Under the pieces are notes generated by a model. It saw only the letters and a program-made list of their open reading frames with translations, had not been told where the DNA came from and did not search any database. A DNA stretch of 46,657 bases from Methylobacterium sp. GTDB taxonomy: Bacteria; Pseudomonadota; Alphaproteobacteria; Rhizobiales; Beijerinckiaceae. How positions within the stretch are numbered: the first letter of the stretch is position 1; the number at the start of each line of letters is the position of its first letter. This document shows, piece after piece, positions 24,042 through 32,956 of this stretch. The stretch is from assembly GCF_019750675.1 (NCBI RefSeq), contig NZ_JAIEOF010000030.1:1-46657 (forward strand). The letters run 5' to 3'. Position numbers and translations under genes: made by a program.

Positions 24042-24958
24042 CGCCCCTGTTCCGCGAGCCGATCACGACCGTCAGCCCCGGCCGGATCGTCGCCCTCGGC
24101 GCCATCGGCTTGGCCACCATGACCATGCTGGGTCTGCTCTGGTGGACCTTCTCGCCGATCCTCGGGCAGGTCTATGCCGGCATGCGCCTCGCCGAGACCG
24201 CCACCCTGTGGCGGTTCACCGGCTGGGGCCAGTACTTCATGACCATGCCGGCCGGGCAGCCCTTCGCCTTCGTCTCGATCTACAAGTCGTCGGTCGGCTT
24301 CGGCCTTGTGGCGACAGGGCTCACCGCGCTTCTGGGCTATCTGGCTTGGCGCAAGCGCAGCCGCGAGCACATCGAGGTCCTCATCACGGCACCCGCTCCA
24401 GGGTTCTCGCAGGAGGTCATCCTGGCGAAGTTCGCGCCGCCGCTCTGCCGGGTTCGGTCGCCCTCAGGCGCGGACGAGGCCGATGCTCCCGCGCGGGACG
24501 CCGTCATCGTCGCCAACCCGTTCGCGGGGCTGCGCGACCTGCGCGACGCGCGGGCGGTGGAGGGCGTTGCGGAATCGGTGCCCTGGCAATTGGCGGCCGT
24601 CCTGTTCCTCACGATCGACGCGGCGGCCCCGCTCAAGGACCGGAAGGCTCACGCCGCCGTGCTGAAGGCCGCCTGGACGGCTTCGGACCGCTTCGCCGCG
24701 GATCCAGCCGCCCCGCCGCTTACAGCGACCCAGGCCGACCTGCGGAGCCTCATGGTGTTGGCAATTTCGGATCAAGCCGGCCGGGACATCGATATGCTCG
24801 ATCGGGTCCACGATCTAGTCGAAGGCGCCGCCACGCTGGACGACGCTGTCACCCGACTGGCGAGCCTTGCCCTGCCGACGGGCCGGCTGTTCTTTCCGGA
24901 TTATGCATGGCTTCGCCATGTCGATCCGACCTTGCAGTCGGTCGTGACGAGCTATTGA
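24038..24958 (+). CDS. Two-TM membrane protein, possibly DotM/TrbA-like
   Basis: A 306-aa protein. TM1 (about 17-40) and TM2 (about 85-105) flank a short loop. A cytoplasmic domain (about 110-306) with IVANPFAGLRDLRDARAVEG and SVPWQLAAVLFLTIDAA follows. This topology fits DotM/IcmP and IncI TrbA, which bind the DotL coupling protein, but no diagnostic motif is visible and the protein is shorter than DotM (about 380 aa). Its start overlaps the Fic stop (ATGA). The genes around it are conjugation genes, which supports a transfer role. Confidence 0.65.
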   Translation: MTPLFREPITTVSPGRIVALGAIGLATMTMLGLLWWTFSPILGQVYAGMRLAETATLWRFTGWGQYFMTMPAGQPFAFVSIYKSSVGFGLVATGLTALLGYLAWRKRSREHIEVLITAPAPGFSQEVILAKFAPPLCRVRSPSGADEADAPARDAVIVANPFAGLRDLRDARAVEGVAESVPWQLAAVLFLTIDAAAPLKDRKAHAAVLKAAWTASDRFAADPAAPPLTATQADLRSLMVLAISDQAGRDIDMLDRVHDLVEGAATLDDAVTRLASLALPTGRLFFPDYAWLRHVDPTLQSVVTSY

Positions 24959-24973
24959 GCCCTGGAGTTGCAC

Positions 24974-25366
24974 GTGCGTGCTTTCGGTCTGGTCAAATAT
25001 ATAACACCAATTCTTATTGTTTTTCCTTTTGTGGCAGTTTCTAAAGATATTTCCTTCCTTCAGAAAGGGTATTATCTTCCTGATGATGTTGGATGTAGCG
25101 GTATCGGAGGTGCTGGTGCGATGTATTTTGATGGATCGAATATCTCGGGGCACTATGAGCAATGCAAAACGCATAAGCTAGATAAAATTGGCAATTACAA
25201 GTTTGTGTGCATTGAGGCGCAGGGGGTAGATCGGCCGATAACGGCTGATATTGAAAGGGATCCTGATAGATCAATTACGGTTGTGCATCTTGATGTCAGG
25301 TCGAGCACATCATTCGTAATGAAGCGGACAATTTATAATCACTGCCCAGAGCCAAAGAGAAATTGA
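24974..25366 (+). CDS. AT-rich secreted hypothetical protein
   Basis: A 130-aa protein with a signal-like N-terminus (MRAFGLVKYITPILIVFPFV) and a probable periplasmic body containing four cysteines (Cys in DVGCSG, EQCKTH, FVCIEA and HCPEP). The base composition is clearly lower in GC than its neighbours and codons end often in A/T, suggesting recent acquisition. The GTG at 24974 is 6 nt after GGAG and is preferred to TTG at 24968. Family unknown. It is followed by a strong hairpin. Confidence 0.6.
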   Translation: MRAFGLVKYITPILIVFPFVAVSKDISFLQKGYYLPDDVGCSGIGGAGAMYFDGSNISGHYEQCKTHKLDKIGNYKFVCIEAQGVDRPITADIERDPDRSITVVHLDVRSSTSFVMKRTIYNHCPEPKRN

Positions 25367-25393
25367 TGTTGTAATTTCTGGTGTCAATTTGGG

Positions 25394-25432
25394 CGCTGGG
25401 CAGACCCGTGAGACCTGCCCAGCGTCAATTTT
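25394..25432. terminator. Intrinsic terminator between convergent genes
   Basis: CGCTGGGCAG (25394-25403) pairs perfectly with CTGCCCAGCG (25415-25424), followed by TCAATTTT. It suits termination of the plus-strand ORF ending at 25366 and may also slow minus-strand transcription leaving the icmD-like gene, whose stop is at 25432. Confidence 0.6.
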
Positions 25433-25848
25433 CAGGTGCCGCTGCCGGTCATGTAGGTGGTGATCACGCCGATGATGACGCCGAGGATGGTGATGCCCGA
25501 GCCGACGACGAGCCCGACCAGGGACCGGCCGGCATCCTCGCGGGCGTTGTCGTCCTGCGAGGACTTGTAGAGCTTCACCCCCGAGATGCCGGCCAAGGCA
25601 ATGCCGACCACCGCGAACAGGATCGTGAACACGATGCCGGCGTTGTTGCCGCCGGTCGCGATGCTGCTGGCGTTGAGCGCCGAGCTGGACGCCTTCTGCC
25701 GGGCCGTCTTGAGGATATCGAGCGGTGCCGTCGGATCGCCGGTGGTATTTTGAGCCCAGGCCGGCAGTACGCCCAGGCCGAACATCGTCACACTCGCGAG
25801 GACGCGGTACTGCATATCCTTGATTTGCACAGGAGCCTCCATGGTCAT
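25432..25848 (-). CDS. IcmD/TraR-like small membrane protein
   Basis: A 138-aa protein. The N-terminal signal (ends near WAQ, residue 33) is followed by two hydrophobic segments (about 71-93 and 109-133) flanking the polar loop KLYKSSQDDNAREDAG. The pilin-like two-TM layout and position beside dotO match IcmD/DotP (IncI TraR), a membrane component of the channel. The first ATG overlaps the dotO stop (ATGA); an internal ATG at residue 12 also lies before the signal region. It is the last gene of the minus-strand apparatus operon. Confidence 0.7.
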   Translation of the reverse strand: MTMEAPVQIKDMQYRVLASVTMFGLGVLPAWAQNTTGDPTAPLDILKTARQKASSSALNASSIATGGNNAGIVFTILFAVVGIALAGISGVKLYKSSQDDNAREDAGRSLVGLVVGSGITILGVIIGVITTYMTGSGT

Positions 25849-28832
25849 GCTGCGGTTCTGGATCGGTCGATCGGAGGCCGAGCTTCGCTCATGATCTCCC
25901 CCAGGACTTGATCGACGATCGTCTTGGCGATCCGGTCCTCTCCGAACCGCGCCAGCGCGGCCACCCGGCCCCACGCCTCGATGGCGGTGCCATCGGGAAA
26001 GCGGGTTGCCAGGATGCGCAGCGCATCGTTGACCGCCATGCGGCGGTACAGCTCGTCTCGCACCAGGCGGTCCTCCGCCTTGGTGGTCAGGGCCCACAGC
26101 ATCCGGGGGCCGAGCGAATTGTTCAGGACGATCCAGCGCTCTTCCTCGCGCAGCTTGAACCGCGTCAGAAGGTTGGCACCCCGCCGGCCCTGCGGGCCGT
26201 GGACCTGGCGCTCCAGCGCGCTCTTCACCGCCAGATCGAAACCGAAGACGCGGCGCGCCTCCTCGCGGATCTCGTTGGAGTCGGCGTTGAGCACCATGAC
26301 CGTCGAGGCCATGTCGGCCAGCGTGTCGAAGTCGGCGAGCAACTGCGAGACCAGGATCAGCTCGAGGCCCCATTTGCGGCCCTCGCGGGCGTCGCTCTTC
26401 ACCTGCTTGGCGATGGTCTCGACGCCGCCGGTCAGGTGATACTCGTCCATGCACAGGCGCTTGGGCGTCTCGGCGATCTCGTGGTAGCGCGCCTCCCAGT
26501 AGCGGACGTATTCCGCTCGCAGGGCCTCGTCCGAGGGCAGATCCATTTTCGGGATTTCCTCGGCGAAGCCGGAGATCTTCGACAGGTAGATGTGCCGGGA
26601 GATCAGGAACATGAGCGCGTTGTTGCGCTCGGCCTCCGGCGACTTGTGGCGCAGGGCCACGTCCTGCACGTCGATCGACACCACCCGCGCCTCGCCGACA
26701 TCGAGGCGGGTCGGCCGGGCGAAGATCGGGTACTTCTCGATCGCGCTCTCCAGCGCGCGCTGGGCCTGGCGGATCAACTCGGGCGTGAAGTCTTGAGCCA
26801 TGATCGGCTCGCCGAGCACCCGGGCGAGATCCTCCAGGATCGGCGTGGCGTAGCGCTGCGCCCGCTGGGCCGCCGTGTAGAGCCGGCGCTCGACGAACGC
26901 GTCGACGAGACGCCACCACTGGACCTTGTTCCCGACCGGAATCCGATGATCGGACAGCAGCCGGTCTATCTCGGGATCGACGTTGGGCTGGTAGATCGAC
27001 GGCGAGGACGAGAATTGCAGGTCGCTCTTGATCTGGAACACCCGGGTGATGAGACGCGGGATCAGGAGCGCGGCCTCCGGTGACGACACGTTGAGGAGCG
27101 TCGCCAGGAAGTTCTCGATGAAGGTGCGCTCGCGATCGAGCGGCAGCCGTCGGCCGAGCCCGAGATCGAACGGGTTGACCGCGTAATCGGGGTGGTTCAG
27201 CGGCCGCACGTAGAACGCCTCGTGCCGCCGCTCGGGCGGCAAGGCGTTGCGCAGCAGCTCGATGAACCCCGACGAGCTGACGCCGACGTCGATCACGCCG
27301 ATGAACGGCAGGGCCGCCCCGGCGCTGAAGGCCGCGAACTCGACGTTGAGCCGGTTCATCAGCACCGACTTGCCCGAGCCCGGCGTGGCGTAGATCAGGG
27401 TGAGCCAGAACAGCTGCTCGGCCGACAGCGCCTCGTAGGGCATCGGCTTGCCGTCGGGCGTCAGCAGCATGCTCTGGCCCTGCTTGAAGATCGGCGCGGT
27501 GCGGTGGAACGGCATCAGGGCCGCGAGGTCGCCGAGCGGCGCGATCGAGCCCGGCGGCACCTCCGCCTGCACCGTCATGCCGGCGACCGTCTCGCACAGG
27601 GCGCGCAGGGGATTGTGGGGCGCGTCGGTCATCACCGCCTCGCCCCAGGTCATCATCCCACTCATCAGGTAGGAGCGGCGCCGCTCCAGCAGGCCCGGAT
27701 CCTCGCCCGGTTCGGTCCAGGTCGTGGCGATGACGCGGCCCTTGACGATCGCCTCGCCGTCCTTGTCGACCACGTCCTCCAACTCGCGCAGCGCCCGGAA
27801 CAGGTTCTTGTTGGTCGGACTCGCGAAGGCGAGGAGCCCGGCCAGGACCTTGCGCAGGCGGAAGCCGACATCGTTGTCGCGCAAAGCCTCGAGGTGGAAG
27901 CAGACCCGGAACGGCATGTCGGCGGTCTTGCTGGAGGACTCCAGCAGGGTCTCCAGCAGCCGGTTGAACGGCAGGAGCGTGGAGGGGAACATCCGCATCA
28001 CGGCGAGCGCGTAGCGGCGCCCGCCGAGGTCGAGGGCCCGCATGTTGCTGGCGGCCTCGGCGTTCGACGTCATGATCTGGCGGGCGACGGTGGGCGTGAA
28101 GAACTCCGAGACGTCGTCGTCGTGCCGCTCCTTGGCGCCGGGATAGCGCCGGGTGCCCGGCCCGTAGGGCGTCCAGCCGTCGGGCGTCTCGTGGTAGAGG
28201 ACGGCCGCCCGGATCTGCTCCAGGTCGCGGCGGCGCCCCTTGTCGTTGGGCGAGAGCACCCGGCCCTGCAGGCGCGCCTCGCCGAGCGCCTCCATGATCC
28301 GGCGCACGAAGGCGCCGTGCGGGCCGGCGATCGATCCGAGATGCAGGTAGGGGTTCTGTGCGTCGCGCGCCGGCGGCAACTCCTGCCAGGCCTTGCGGTT
28401 CGCCTTCTGCTCCTTGCGCACCTCGTCGGCCGCGCCAGCCGAGGGCCGGGTCCAGGCGGCGAGCAGGATCGTCTCCGAGCGCGACCGGCCCTCCAGCACC
28501 GTGCGGCCCTCCTCGATCAGCGCCTCGACCGAAAGGCCCTTTTGCCGGGCGCGCCGGCCCTGCTGCTGCACGAACGGATCGAGTATCTTGGCCGTATTGA
28601 GCGAGGACTCGTAGGAGATCGTGATCTGGTGGCCGGGCCGCTTCAGGATCTGCGCGATCCCGCCGGCAAACCGCTCGACGACGTTGTGGAGGTAATCCTC
28701 GCCCGAGACGATGGACCGGGTGCCGTCGATCTCGATCAGGGTGAGCTGCGAGCCGTCATGGGCGTAGACGACCGCCTCGCTGCGCTCCGGATCGAAACCG
28801 GCAAGGTCGCAGAACTTGTCGGCCGTCCTCAT
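25845..28832 (-). CDS. dotO: DotO/IcmB/TraU-type secretion ATPase (VirB4-like)
   Basis: A 995-aa ATPase that should power assembly or transport at the cytoplasmic base of the I-type channel. Walker A is ATPGSGKSVLMN with K488. Walker B is CMDEYH with D796-E797. The N-terminal half is the VirB4-like non-ATPase region. Length agrees with IcmB/DotO (about 1000 aa) and IncI TraU, and it exceeds VirB4 (about 800). The start overlaps the upstream membrane-protein stop (ATGA) and the stop overlaps the icmD-like start. Confidence 0.92.
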   Translation of the reverse strand: MRTADKFCDLAGFDPERSEAVVYAHDGSQLTLIEIDGTRSIVSGEDYLHNVVERFAGGIAQILKRPGHQITISYESSLNTAKILDPFVQQQGRRARQKGLSVEALIEEGRTVLEGRSRSETILLAAWTRPSAGAADEVRKEQKANRKAWQELPPARDAQNPYLHLGSIAGPHGAFVRRIMEALGEARLQGRVLSPNDKGRRRDLEQIRAAVLYHETPDGWTPYGPGTRRYPGAKERHDDDVSEFFTPTVARQIMTSNAEAASNMRALDLGGRRYALAVMRMFPSTLLPFNRLLETLLESSSKTADMPFRVCFHLEALRDNDVGFRLRKVLAGLLAFASPTNKNLFRALRELEDVVDKDGEAIVKGRVIATTWTEPGEDPGLLERRRSYLMSGMMTWGEAVMTDAPHNPLRALCETVAGMTVQAEVPPGSIAPLGDLAALMPFHRTAPIFKQGQSMLLTPDGKPMPYEALSAEQLFWLTLIYATPGSGKSVLMNRLNVEFAAFSAGAALPFIGVIDVGVSSSGFIELLRNALPPERRHEAFYVRPLNHPDYAVNPFDLGLGRRLPLDRERTFIENFLATLLNVSSPEAALLIPRLITRVFQIKSDLQFSSSPSIYQPNVDPEIDRLLSDHRIPVGNKVQWWRLVDAFVERRLYTAAQRAQRYATPILEDLARVLGEPIMAQDFTPELIRQAQRALESAIEKYPIFARPTRLDVGEARVVSIDVQDVALRHKSPEAERNNALMFLISRHIYLSKISGFAEEIPKMDLPSDEALRAEYVRYWEARYHEIAETPKRLCMDEYHLTGGVETIAKQVKSDAREGRKWGLELILVSQLLADFDTLADMASTVMVLNADSNEIREEARRVFGFDLAVKSALERQVHGPQGRRGANLLTRFKLREEERWIVLNNSLGPRMLWALTTKAEDRLVRDELYRRMAVNDALRILATRFPDGTAIEAWGRVAALARFGEDRIAKTIVDQVLGEIMSEARPPIDRSRTAA

Positions 28833-29302
28833 TGCGGCATTCCCTGCAGGAGGACGGAGAACTGGTAGACCGGCACGCAGAGCGCGAAGAGCCAGGCGCC
28901 GAGAATGCCTGGAACGACAGCCCGCAACAGGGGAGCGGGCCGGACCGTGAGGGCGCAGAAGATCTGGCTGCCGGCGAACACGACCGCCGCGCAGGACAGC
29001 ATGATGCTGGCCGGGTAGTAGACGTAGATCAGCGGACGGGTCGTGATCGCCCCAAACAGGCCTTGGACGAGGCTGGCGTAGAACAGGCCCGTCAGCAGCA
29101 GGCAGCCACCGACCGCCATTCCGCTCAGATGCAGGATCCGCTGCAAGCTCCGGTCGGAGCAGACGAGACGGGCCCAGGCCGGTGCGGCGAAGACCGCGAA
29201 TATGCCCGTGGCCATGGTCAGGGCGATGGCCGCCCCGCTCACCACGGGATGATCGACGAGATAGAAGGCGGTGTTGGCCGTGAGATGGTCGATCGCTTCC
29301 AT
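28829..29302 (-). CDS. Four-TM membrane protein of the type I system
   Basis: A 157-aa protein with four predicted TM helices at about 27-47, 66-86, 93-116 and 128-152, and little else. Position between the pilin-like ORF and dotO corresponds to the TraS/TraT slot in IncI plasmids, but I cannot match it by sequence. The ATG at 29302 follows TAGGTC and lies 7 nt after the upstream stop; a TTG at 29320 would overlap that gene. Confidence 0.65.
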   Translation of the reverse strand: MEAIDHLTANTAFYLVDHPVVSGAAIALTMATGIFAVFAAPAWARLVCSDRSLQRILHLSGMAVGGCLLLTGLFYASLVQGLFGAITTRPLIYVYYPASIMLSCAAVVFAGSQIFCALTVRPAPLLRAVVPGILGAWLFALCVPVYQFSVLLQGMPQ

Positions 29303-29309
29303 GGCGGAC

Positions 29310-29564
29310 CTAATCGGCAAAGTAGAAGGAGATCTGGCCGATCAGGAGCGTGACGCAGGTCATCGCGCTGCCGATGATGACGGCCACGACCCAGTTCCCG
29401 GCGGTGCCGTCGCCGGTGGCGTTCGCCTGATAGACCCGCACCATCGCGTAGCCGGCCATGGCGATGCCAGCCACGCCCGCTCCGACGACCAGCAGCCATG
29501 CGAGGGCGGGTATGCTGTCGATCAGCCCGCGCAGAACGTCGGCGATCCCCTTCGATCCGGTCAT
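29310..29564 (-). CDS. Small two-TM pilin-like protein
   Basis: An 84-aa protein with hydrophobic segments at about 21-42 and 58-80. The first contains small residues (VVGAGVAGIAMAGY), as in VirB2/TraQ/IcmD-like subunits. It lacks a clear signal cleavage site. The ATG overlaps the dotG stop (ATGA). By gene order it may correspond to an IncI TraP/TraQ-region component; the sequence alone does not decide. Confidence 0.65.
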   Translation of the reverse strand: MTGSKGIADVLRGLIDSIPALAWLLVVGAGVAGIAMAGYAMVRVYQANATGDGTAGNWVVAVIIGSAMTCVTLLIGQISFYFAD

Positions 29565-30844
29565 GGCCGCCTCGCGTAGCTGGCCGGCAGGGTCTCCGGC
29601 CGGTAGCCGGCACCGTAGGCCGGATCGGGCCCGTAGCCCGTCCCGGCGCCGGCCGCGACGCGGGCGGCGTCGAGGGGCACCACGACCGGCTGCAGGAAGA
29701 CGATGCCGATGGGGAAGTTCACCGACGAGGACAGGGTCGGGGGGCGGCTGAACGAGCGCGCCGCCGCGGCCGACATCGCCTGCCCCACCGGCATGGCCGC
29801 CCCCAGGCCGGCGGTCAGCCAGTCGATCTTGCGGCCGGACTGGACGGCGAAGCCGTCGCCGAAGGTCGTGTTGGTGTTGAGCTGCGTCAGCTGCTGGCCG
29901 ACTTGGCCGACGCCCTGAATCAGCCCGGCGACGACGAGGCCGCCGTAGCGCTCGAGCACGTGGTTGTCGACATCCTCGGCTACGCCGGTCCGGGCCTGAT
30001 CGACGGTGATCGCGATCGCCTGCATCGGCCCCTGGCGACCGTCCTGCAGGATCATCGTGGTGAAGCGGATCGAGGCTTGGGTCTGAGAGTAGACGATCTG
30101 GCCCATCAGCCGGATGCCGTTGAGGGGGCCCGGCTGCTGGCGCTCGTCGAGATCGACGATGGTGGCGAAGATCGGCGCCGCCGGATCGTCAGAGTTGAAC
30201 CCGCGGTCCAGCACCGCGTAGGCGACGTCGCCGGCGCGCGCCACGGTGGCGTGGCGGATGCCGGGCCCGAACGGCCCGGTCACGACCGGGGCCGCGGCGG
30301 CCCGCGCCTCGGGGGGCTTTTCCCGCTCGCCCTTGGCGAAGGAGCGCACGAGGAATCCGCCGGGGTTCGGCTTGAGCAGCGCCTTGATCTGCTCGTTGAT
30401 CGCCGCGACCTGCTCGGGATCGGCCGTCGGCTGAACCGGCGCATCCTTGTAGACGGTGTGGACGACCTCGCGGTCGCGGTAGACGATCTTCTCCGGCACC
30501 GGGGCCGGGGCGGGCTCGGCCGGCTTTTCCGGGGCCGCGTCCGGCAGTTCCCCCAGCGTCGCGCCACGGCTCTCCGCGATCACGACCGGGGCGACGTAGG
30601 GTTTGCCGGCACCGGCCTTCTCGTCGGCGGCCTGTTGGTTCACGCCCGCCCGCCGATCGGCCTCCGCCTTGCCCACCGGCTTCATCATGTTGTTGGGCGG
30701 ATTGGGCGTCTGACCCCGGATCTCGGAGGCGCCCCCGATGCCCTTATCGGCGCCCGGCGCCTCCGACAGGATGAAGGCCGCGGAGCCGAGCGCCACCATC
30801 AGGACGACACCGCCGAGGGCGGCCGTTTGTTTGGTATCGAGCAT
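29561..30844 (-). CDS. dotG: DotG/IcmE/TraO-type core protein (VirB10-like)
   Basis: A 427-aa protein that should span the periplasm. An N-terminal TM (about 7-27) is followed by a Pro/Ala/Glu linker (about 80-130). A VirB10-like C-terminal domain (about 195-400) contains GDVAYAVLDRGFNSDDPAAP and ERYGGLVVAGLIQGVGQVGQ. Legionella DotG is about 1050 aa because of a long repeat region; plasmid TraO forms are near this length. The start follows GAGGGAGACGGC. It lies 10 nt after dotH. Confidence 0.88.
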   Translation of the reverse strand: MLDTKQTAALGGVVLMVALGSAAFILSEAPGADKGIGGASEIRGQTPNPPNNMMKPVGKAEADRRAGVNQQAADEKAGAGKPYVAPVVIAESRGATLGELPDAAPEKPAEPAPAPVPEKIVYRDREVVHTVYKDAPVQPTADPEQVAAINEQIKALLKPNPGGFLVRSFAKGEREKPPEARAAAAPVVTGPFGPGIRHATVARAGDVAYAVLDRGFNSDDPAAPIFATIVDLDERQQPGPLNGIRLMGQIVYSQTQASIRFTTMILQDGRQGPMQAIAITVDQARTGVAEDVDNHVLERYGGLVVAGLIQGVGQVGQQLTQLNTNTTFGDGFAVQSGRKIDWLTAGLGAAMPVGQAMSAAAARSFSRPPTLSSSVNFPIGIVFLQPVVVPLDAARVAAGAGTGYGPDPAYGAGYRPETLPASYARRP

Positions 30845-30854
30845 GCCGTCTCCC

Positions 30855-32030
30855 TCAGAACTCGACGCTGATGGCGGTCTCCGAGCCGTCGCCGCGTTCG
30901 GCGACGAGGCGCGAAGCCGGGCGCAGGAACTCGTAGATCCGGTAGCCCTCCGGGGCGTCGGCCGACGCCACCGGCTGCGGGCTCACCAGATTGCCCTGGA
31001 CCCGCACGTACATCCGGTCGCGGTAGAGCCAGGCCTGCGCCCCGTTGGCGACGAGCACCTGCGCCCCGGCCGGCGGGGTTCCGGCCCCGAACAGGTGCAG
31101 GAGCGCCGTGGTGTCGGGCGCCCCCGCGCCGCGGGCGGCGGGCCGCCCGCCGCCCTTGCGCACCGGGCCGGAGCTCGCCGCGGCGACCTTGACGGGGGTG
31201 AGCGGCGAGGTGCCGGCCACCCGCACCGTGACCGGGATGTCCACCGTCTCGCTCTGACCGGACAGGACCATCAGGGGGATCGGATAGGGGACGTTCTCCA
31301 GCCGGATCAGGATGTTGCCCCAGGTGTCGTAGCGGCAGGGCATCAGGTTGATCGATGTCGGCCGGTCGGAGCCCGCCGCGGCCGCGACCTGGGTCGAGCC
31401 CATCGCGGCATCGACGCCGCAGCCGGTGCCGTCCTGCGCGAACAGGCGCGGGTCGTAGGCGACCGAGGCGATGGGCCAGGGATGGCCCTTGCCGTCGACG
31501 AAGGTGATCGGCGAGACGATTCCGTAGGCCAGATGCAGCGTTTCCGGGGCCGACCGGCTGACCTCCTGCGTCACCGAGAGCAGCCGCGGCTCCGGCCGGG
31601 GCATGCGCCCGTCGCGGCCCGGGAAGTTGCCGGCGCCCTGCGCGTCCTGCACCGCGCGGCGAACGCCCTGGATCTCGTCCGGCTTGAGGATCACGCCCTT
31701 CGAACTGCCGAGCATGCGCTGGCGCAGCTCCTCGAGTTCGGCCGCCGTCAGCGGGCGCGGTGCCGGCGCGGGGGCCGCATTGGTCGCCGCACCGACGGGC
31801 GGAACACCGGTCGGAGGGACGCCGAACGGGCGGCGGACCGCTCCGGCGCCCGAAGCGGGCGGGCTCGCGCCGCCGGATGCGCTGCCCGCGGTCGCGGCCG
31901 CATCGGCATCGGCAGGCTGCCCGGCCGCATGAACGCCGTGGGCGCGTGCCGCCGGAGCCGCGCCGAGAAGGGCCGCGAGCAGGCAGCCGGAGACCCGAAC
32001 GCGGGTCGAGGCGTGACCGACACGGGTCAT
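30855..32030 (-). CDS. dotH: DotH/IcmK/TraN-type outer-membrane core protein
   Basis: A 391-aa protein. A signal peptide (about 1-29, ending ARA) is followed by a Gly/Ala/Pro-rich disordered region to about 95, then the DotH fold. Recognisable parts are LTAAELEELRQRMLGSSKG, PITFVDGKGHPWPI and PYPIPLMVLSGQS. The C-terminus has the IYEFLRPASRLVAE segment. With DotC and DotD it forms the outer-membrane complex in Dot/Icm systems. The ATG overlaps the dotI stop (ATGA) and has AGGTGA upstream. Confidence 0.88.
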   Translation of the reverse strand: MTRVGHASTRVRVSGCLLAALLGAAPAARAHGVHAAGQPADADAAATAGSASGGASPPASGAGAVRRPFGVPPTGVPPVGAATNAAPAPAPRPLTAAELEELRQRMLGSSKGVILKPDEIQGVRRAVQDAQGAGNFPGRDGRMPRPEPRLLSVTQEVSRSAPETLHLAYGIVSPITFVDGKGHPWPIASVAYDPRLFAQDGTGCGVDAAMGSTQVAAAAGSDRPTSINLMPCRYDTWGNILIRLENVPYPIPLMVLSGQSETVDIPVTVRVAGTSPLTPVKVAAASSGPVRKGGGRPAARGAGAPDTTALLHLFGAGTPPAGAQVLVANGAQAWLYRDRMYVRVQGNLVSPQPVASADAPEGYRIYEFLRPASRLVAERGDGSETAISVEF

Positions 32031-32683
32031 GGACTCACCTGATTGGTCAGTTGCTGCGTCGAGATCACCGAGTCGATCGCGATGCCGTTGGGATTGATCG
32101 GCGAGGGATCGATCCGCACGATCGTCATGGTCAGGAGCCGGCGCTCGACCTTGGTCTCGACGTTGGTCCGGTAGAAGATTTGCAGCGGCACCTCGACGAT
32201 CCAGTAATAGCGACCGCCGGACTTGCCTTCCTCGGAGATGTTGGCCGGATCCGTGGTCACCGCCGAGACGGTCTGGTAGCCGAGCACCACCTTCTGGATG
32301 ATGCCGCTCTCCTGCAGGGCGGCGCGATAACGGTCGCGACCCTTCGGCGTGAAGGACTGGCTGAGCGCGTTGTTGATGAGTGCGCGCCAGTTGGCATAGT
32401 CGTAGCTGTTCAGCTCGACCGCCGCACTGACGGCGAACTCCTTCAGCCGGGCCTGGCTGATGTTCGGTTCGGTCAACGGGATCGCGTCGCAGACGGCTTG
32501 CGCGTCCGAAGTCCAGATGAATTGCTTGATCGGAAAGCGGTAGAAGGCGTTGTAGAACAGCAACCCGTTGACGACGAGCGAGATGCTGAGGAACACCGAC
32601 AGCAACAGGATCCAGTTCCACTGGTTCCGGAGCATCATCTGACCCGCGTCGACCTCCCGCGAGATGCGGTCGGCCGACTTCAT
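32027..32683 (-). CDS. dotI: DotI/IcmL/TraM-type inner-membrane protein
   Basis: A 218-aa protein with one TM (about 22-45, LLLSVFLSISLVVNGLLFY) and an NTF2-like periplasmic domain: DLTEPNISQ-type region near 70 (PLTEPNISQARLKEFAVSA), YDYANWRALINNALSQSFTP, and RRLLTMTIVRIDPSPINPNG. Length and domain order match IcmL/DotI and IncI TraM. Start and stop both overlap neighbouring genes by 4 nt, so it lies in a tightly coupled operon. Confidence 0.9.
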   Translation of the reverse strand: MKSADRISREVDAGQMMLRNQWNWILLLSVFLSISLVVNGLLFYNAFYRFPIKQFIWTSDAQAVCDAIPLTEPNISQARLKEFAVSAAVELNSYDYANWRALINNALSQSFTPKGRDRYRAALQESGIIQKVVLGYQTVSAVTTDPANISEEGKSGGRYYWIVEVPLQIFYRTNVETKVERRLLTMTIVRIDPSPINPNGIAIDSVISTQQLTNQVSP

Positions 32684-32955
32684 GGTTCACTCCTGTCGGT
32701 CTGTAAGGCCGGTTGCGAGACGGCCCGCACTTCGCAGCCGAACACCCCGCCGTCGGCGACGTAGGGGATCACCTCCGCCCGCTGCAGGCAGAAGTAGGTG
32801 AGCCACATCGTCCCTATGAGCGACGCGAACAGGGCACCGGCCAGGAACGAACTGGCGCGCCCGTAGCCGGCGAGCTGCTCGGCCAGGGCCGAGGGCGACA
32901 GGCAGCCCCGGGCCGAGGGCAGGCTGAACGCCCCGATGGTCACGCGGCGGGCCAT
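32680..32955 (-). CDS. Small single-TM protein upstream of dotI
   Basis: A 91-aa protein with one TM (about 36-57, FLAGALFASLIGTMWLTYF) and a short periplasmic tail. It resembles a truncated DotI-like topology and could correspond to IncI TraL in position, but no motif decides. It begins 1 nt after trbB and overlaps dotI by ATGA. Confidence 0.6.
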   Translation of the reverse strand: MARRVTIGAFSLPSARGCLSPSALAEQLAGYGRASSFLAGALFASLIGTMWLTYFCLQRAEVIPYVADGGVFGCEVRAVSQPALQTDRSEP

Positions 32956-32956
32956 C

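Noticed and set aside
27192-28868. Plus-strand open frame of 558 codons opposite dotO
   Set aside because: Antisense shadow of the ATPase gene; the product is His/Arg/Gly-rich without a fold signature.
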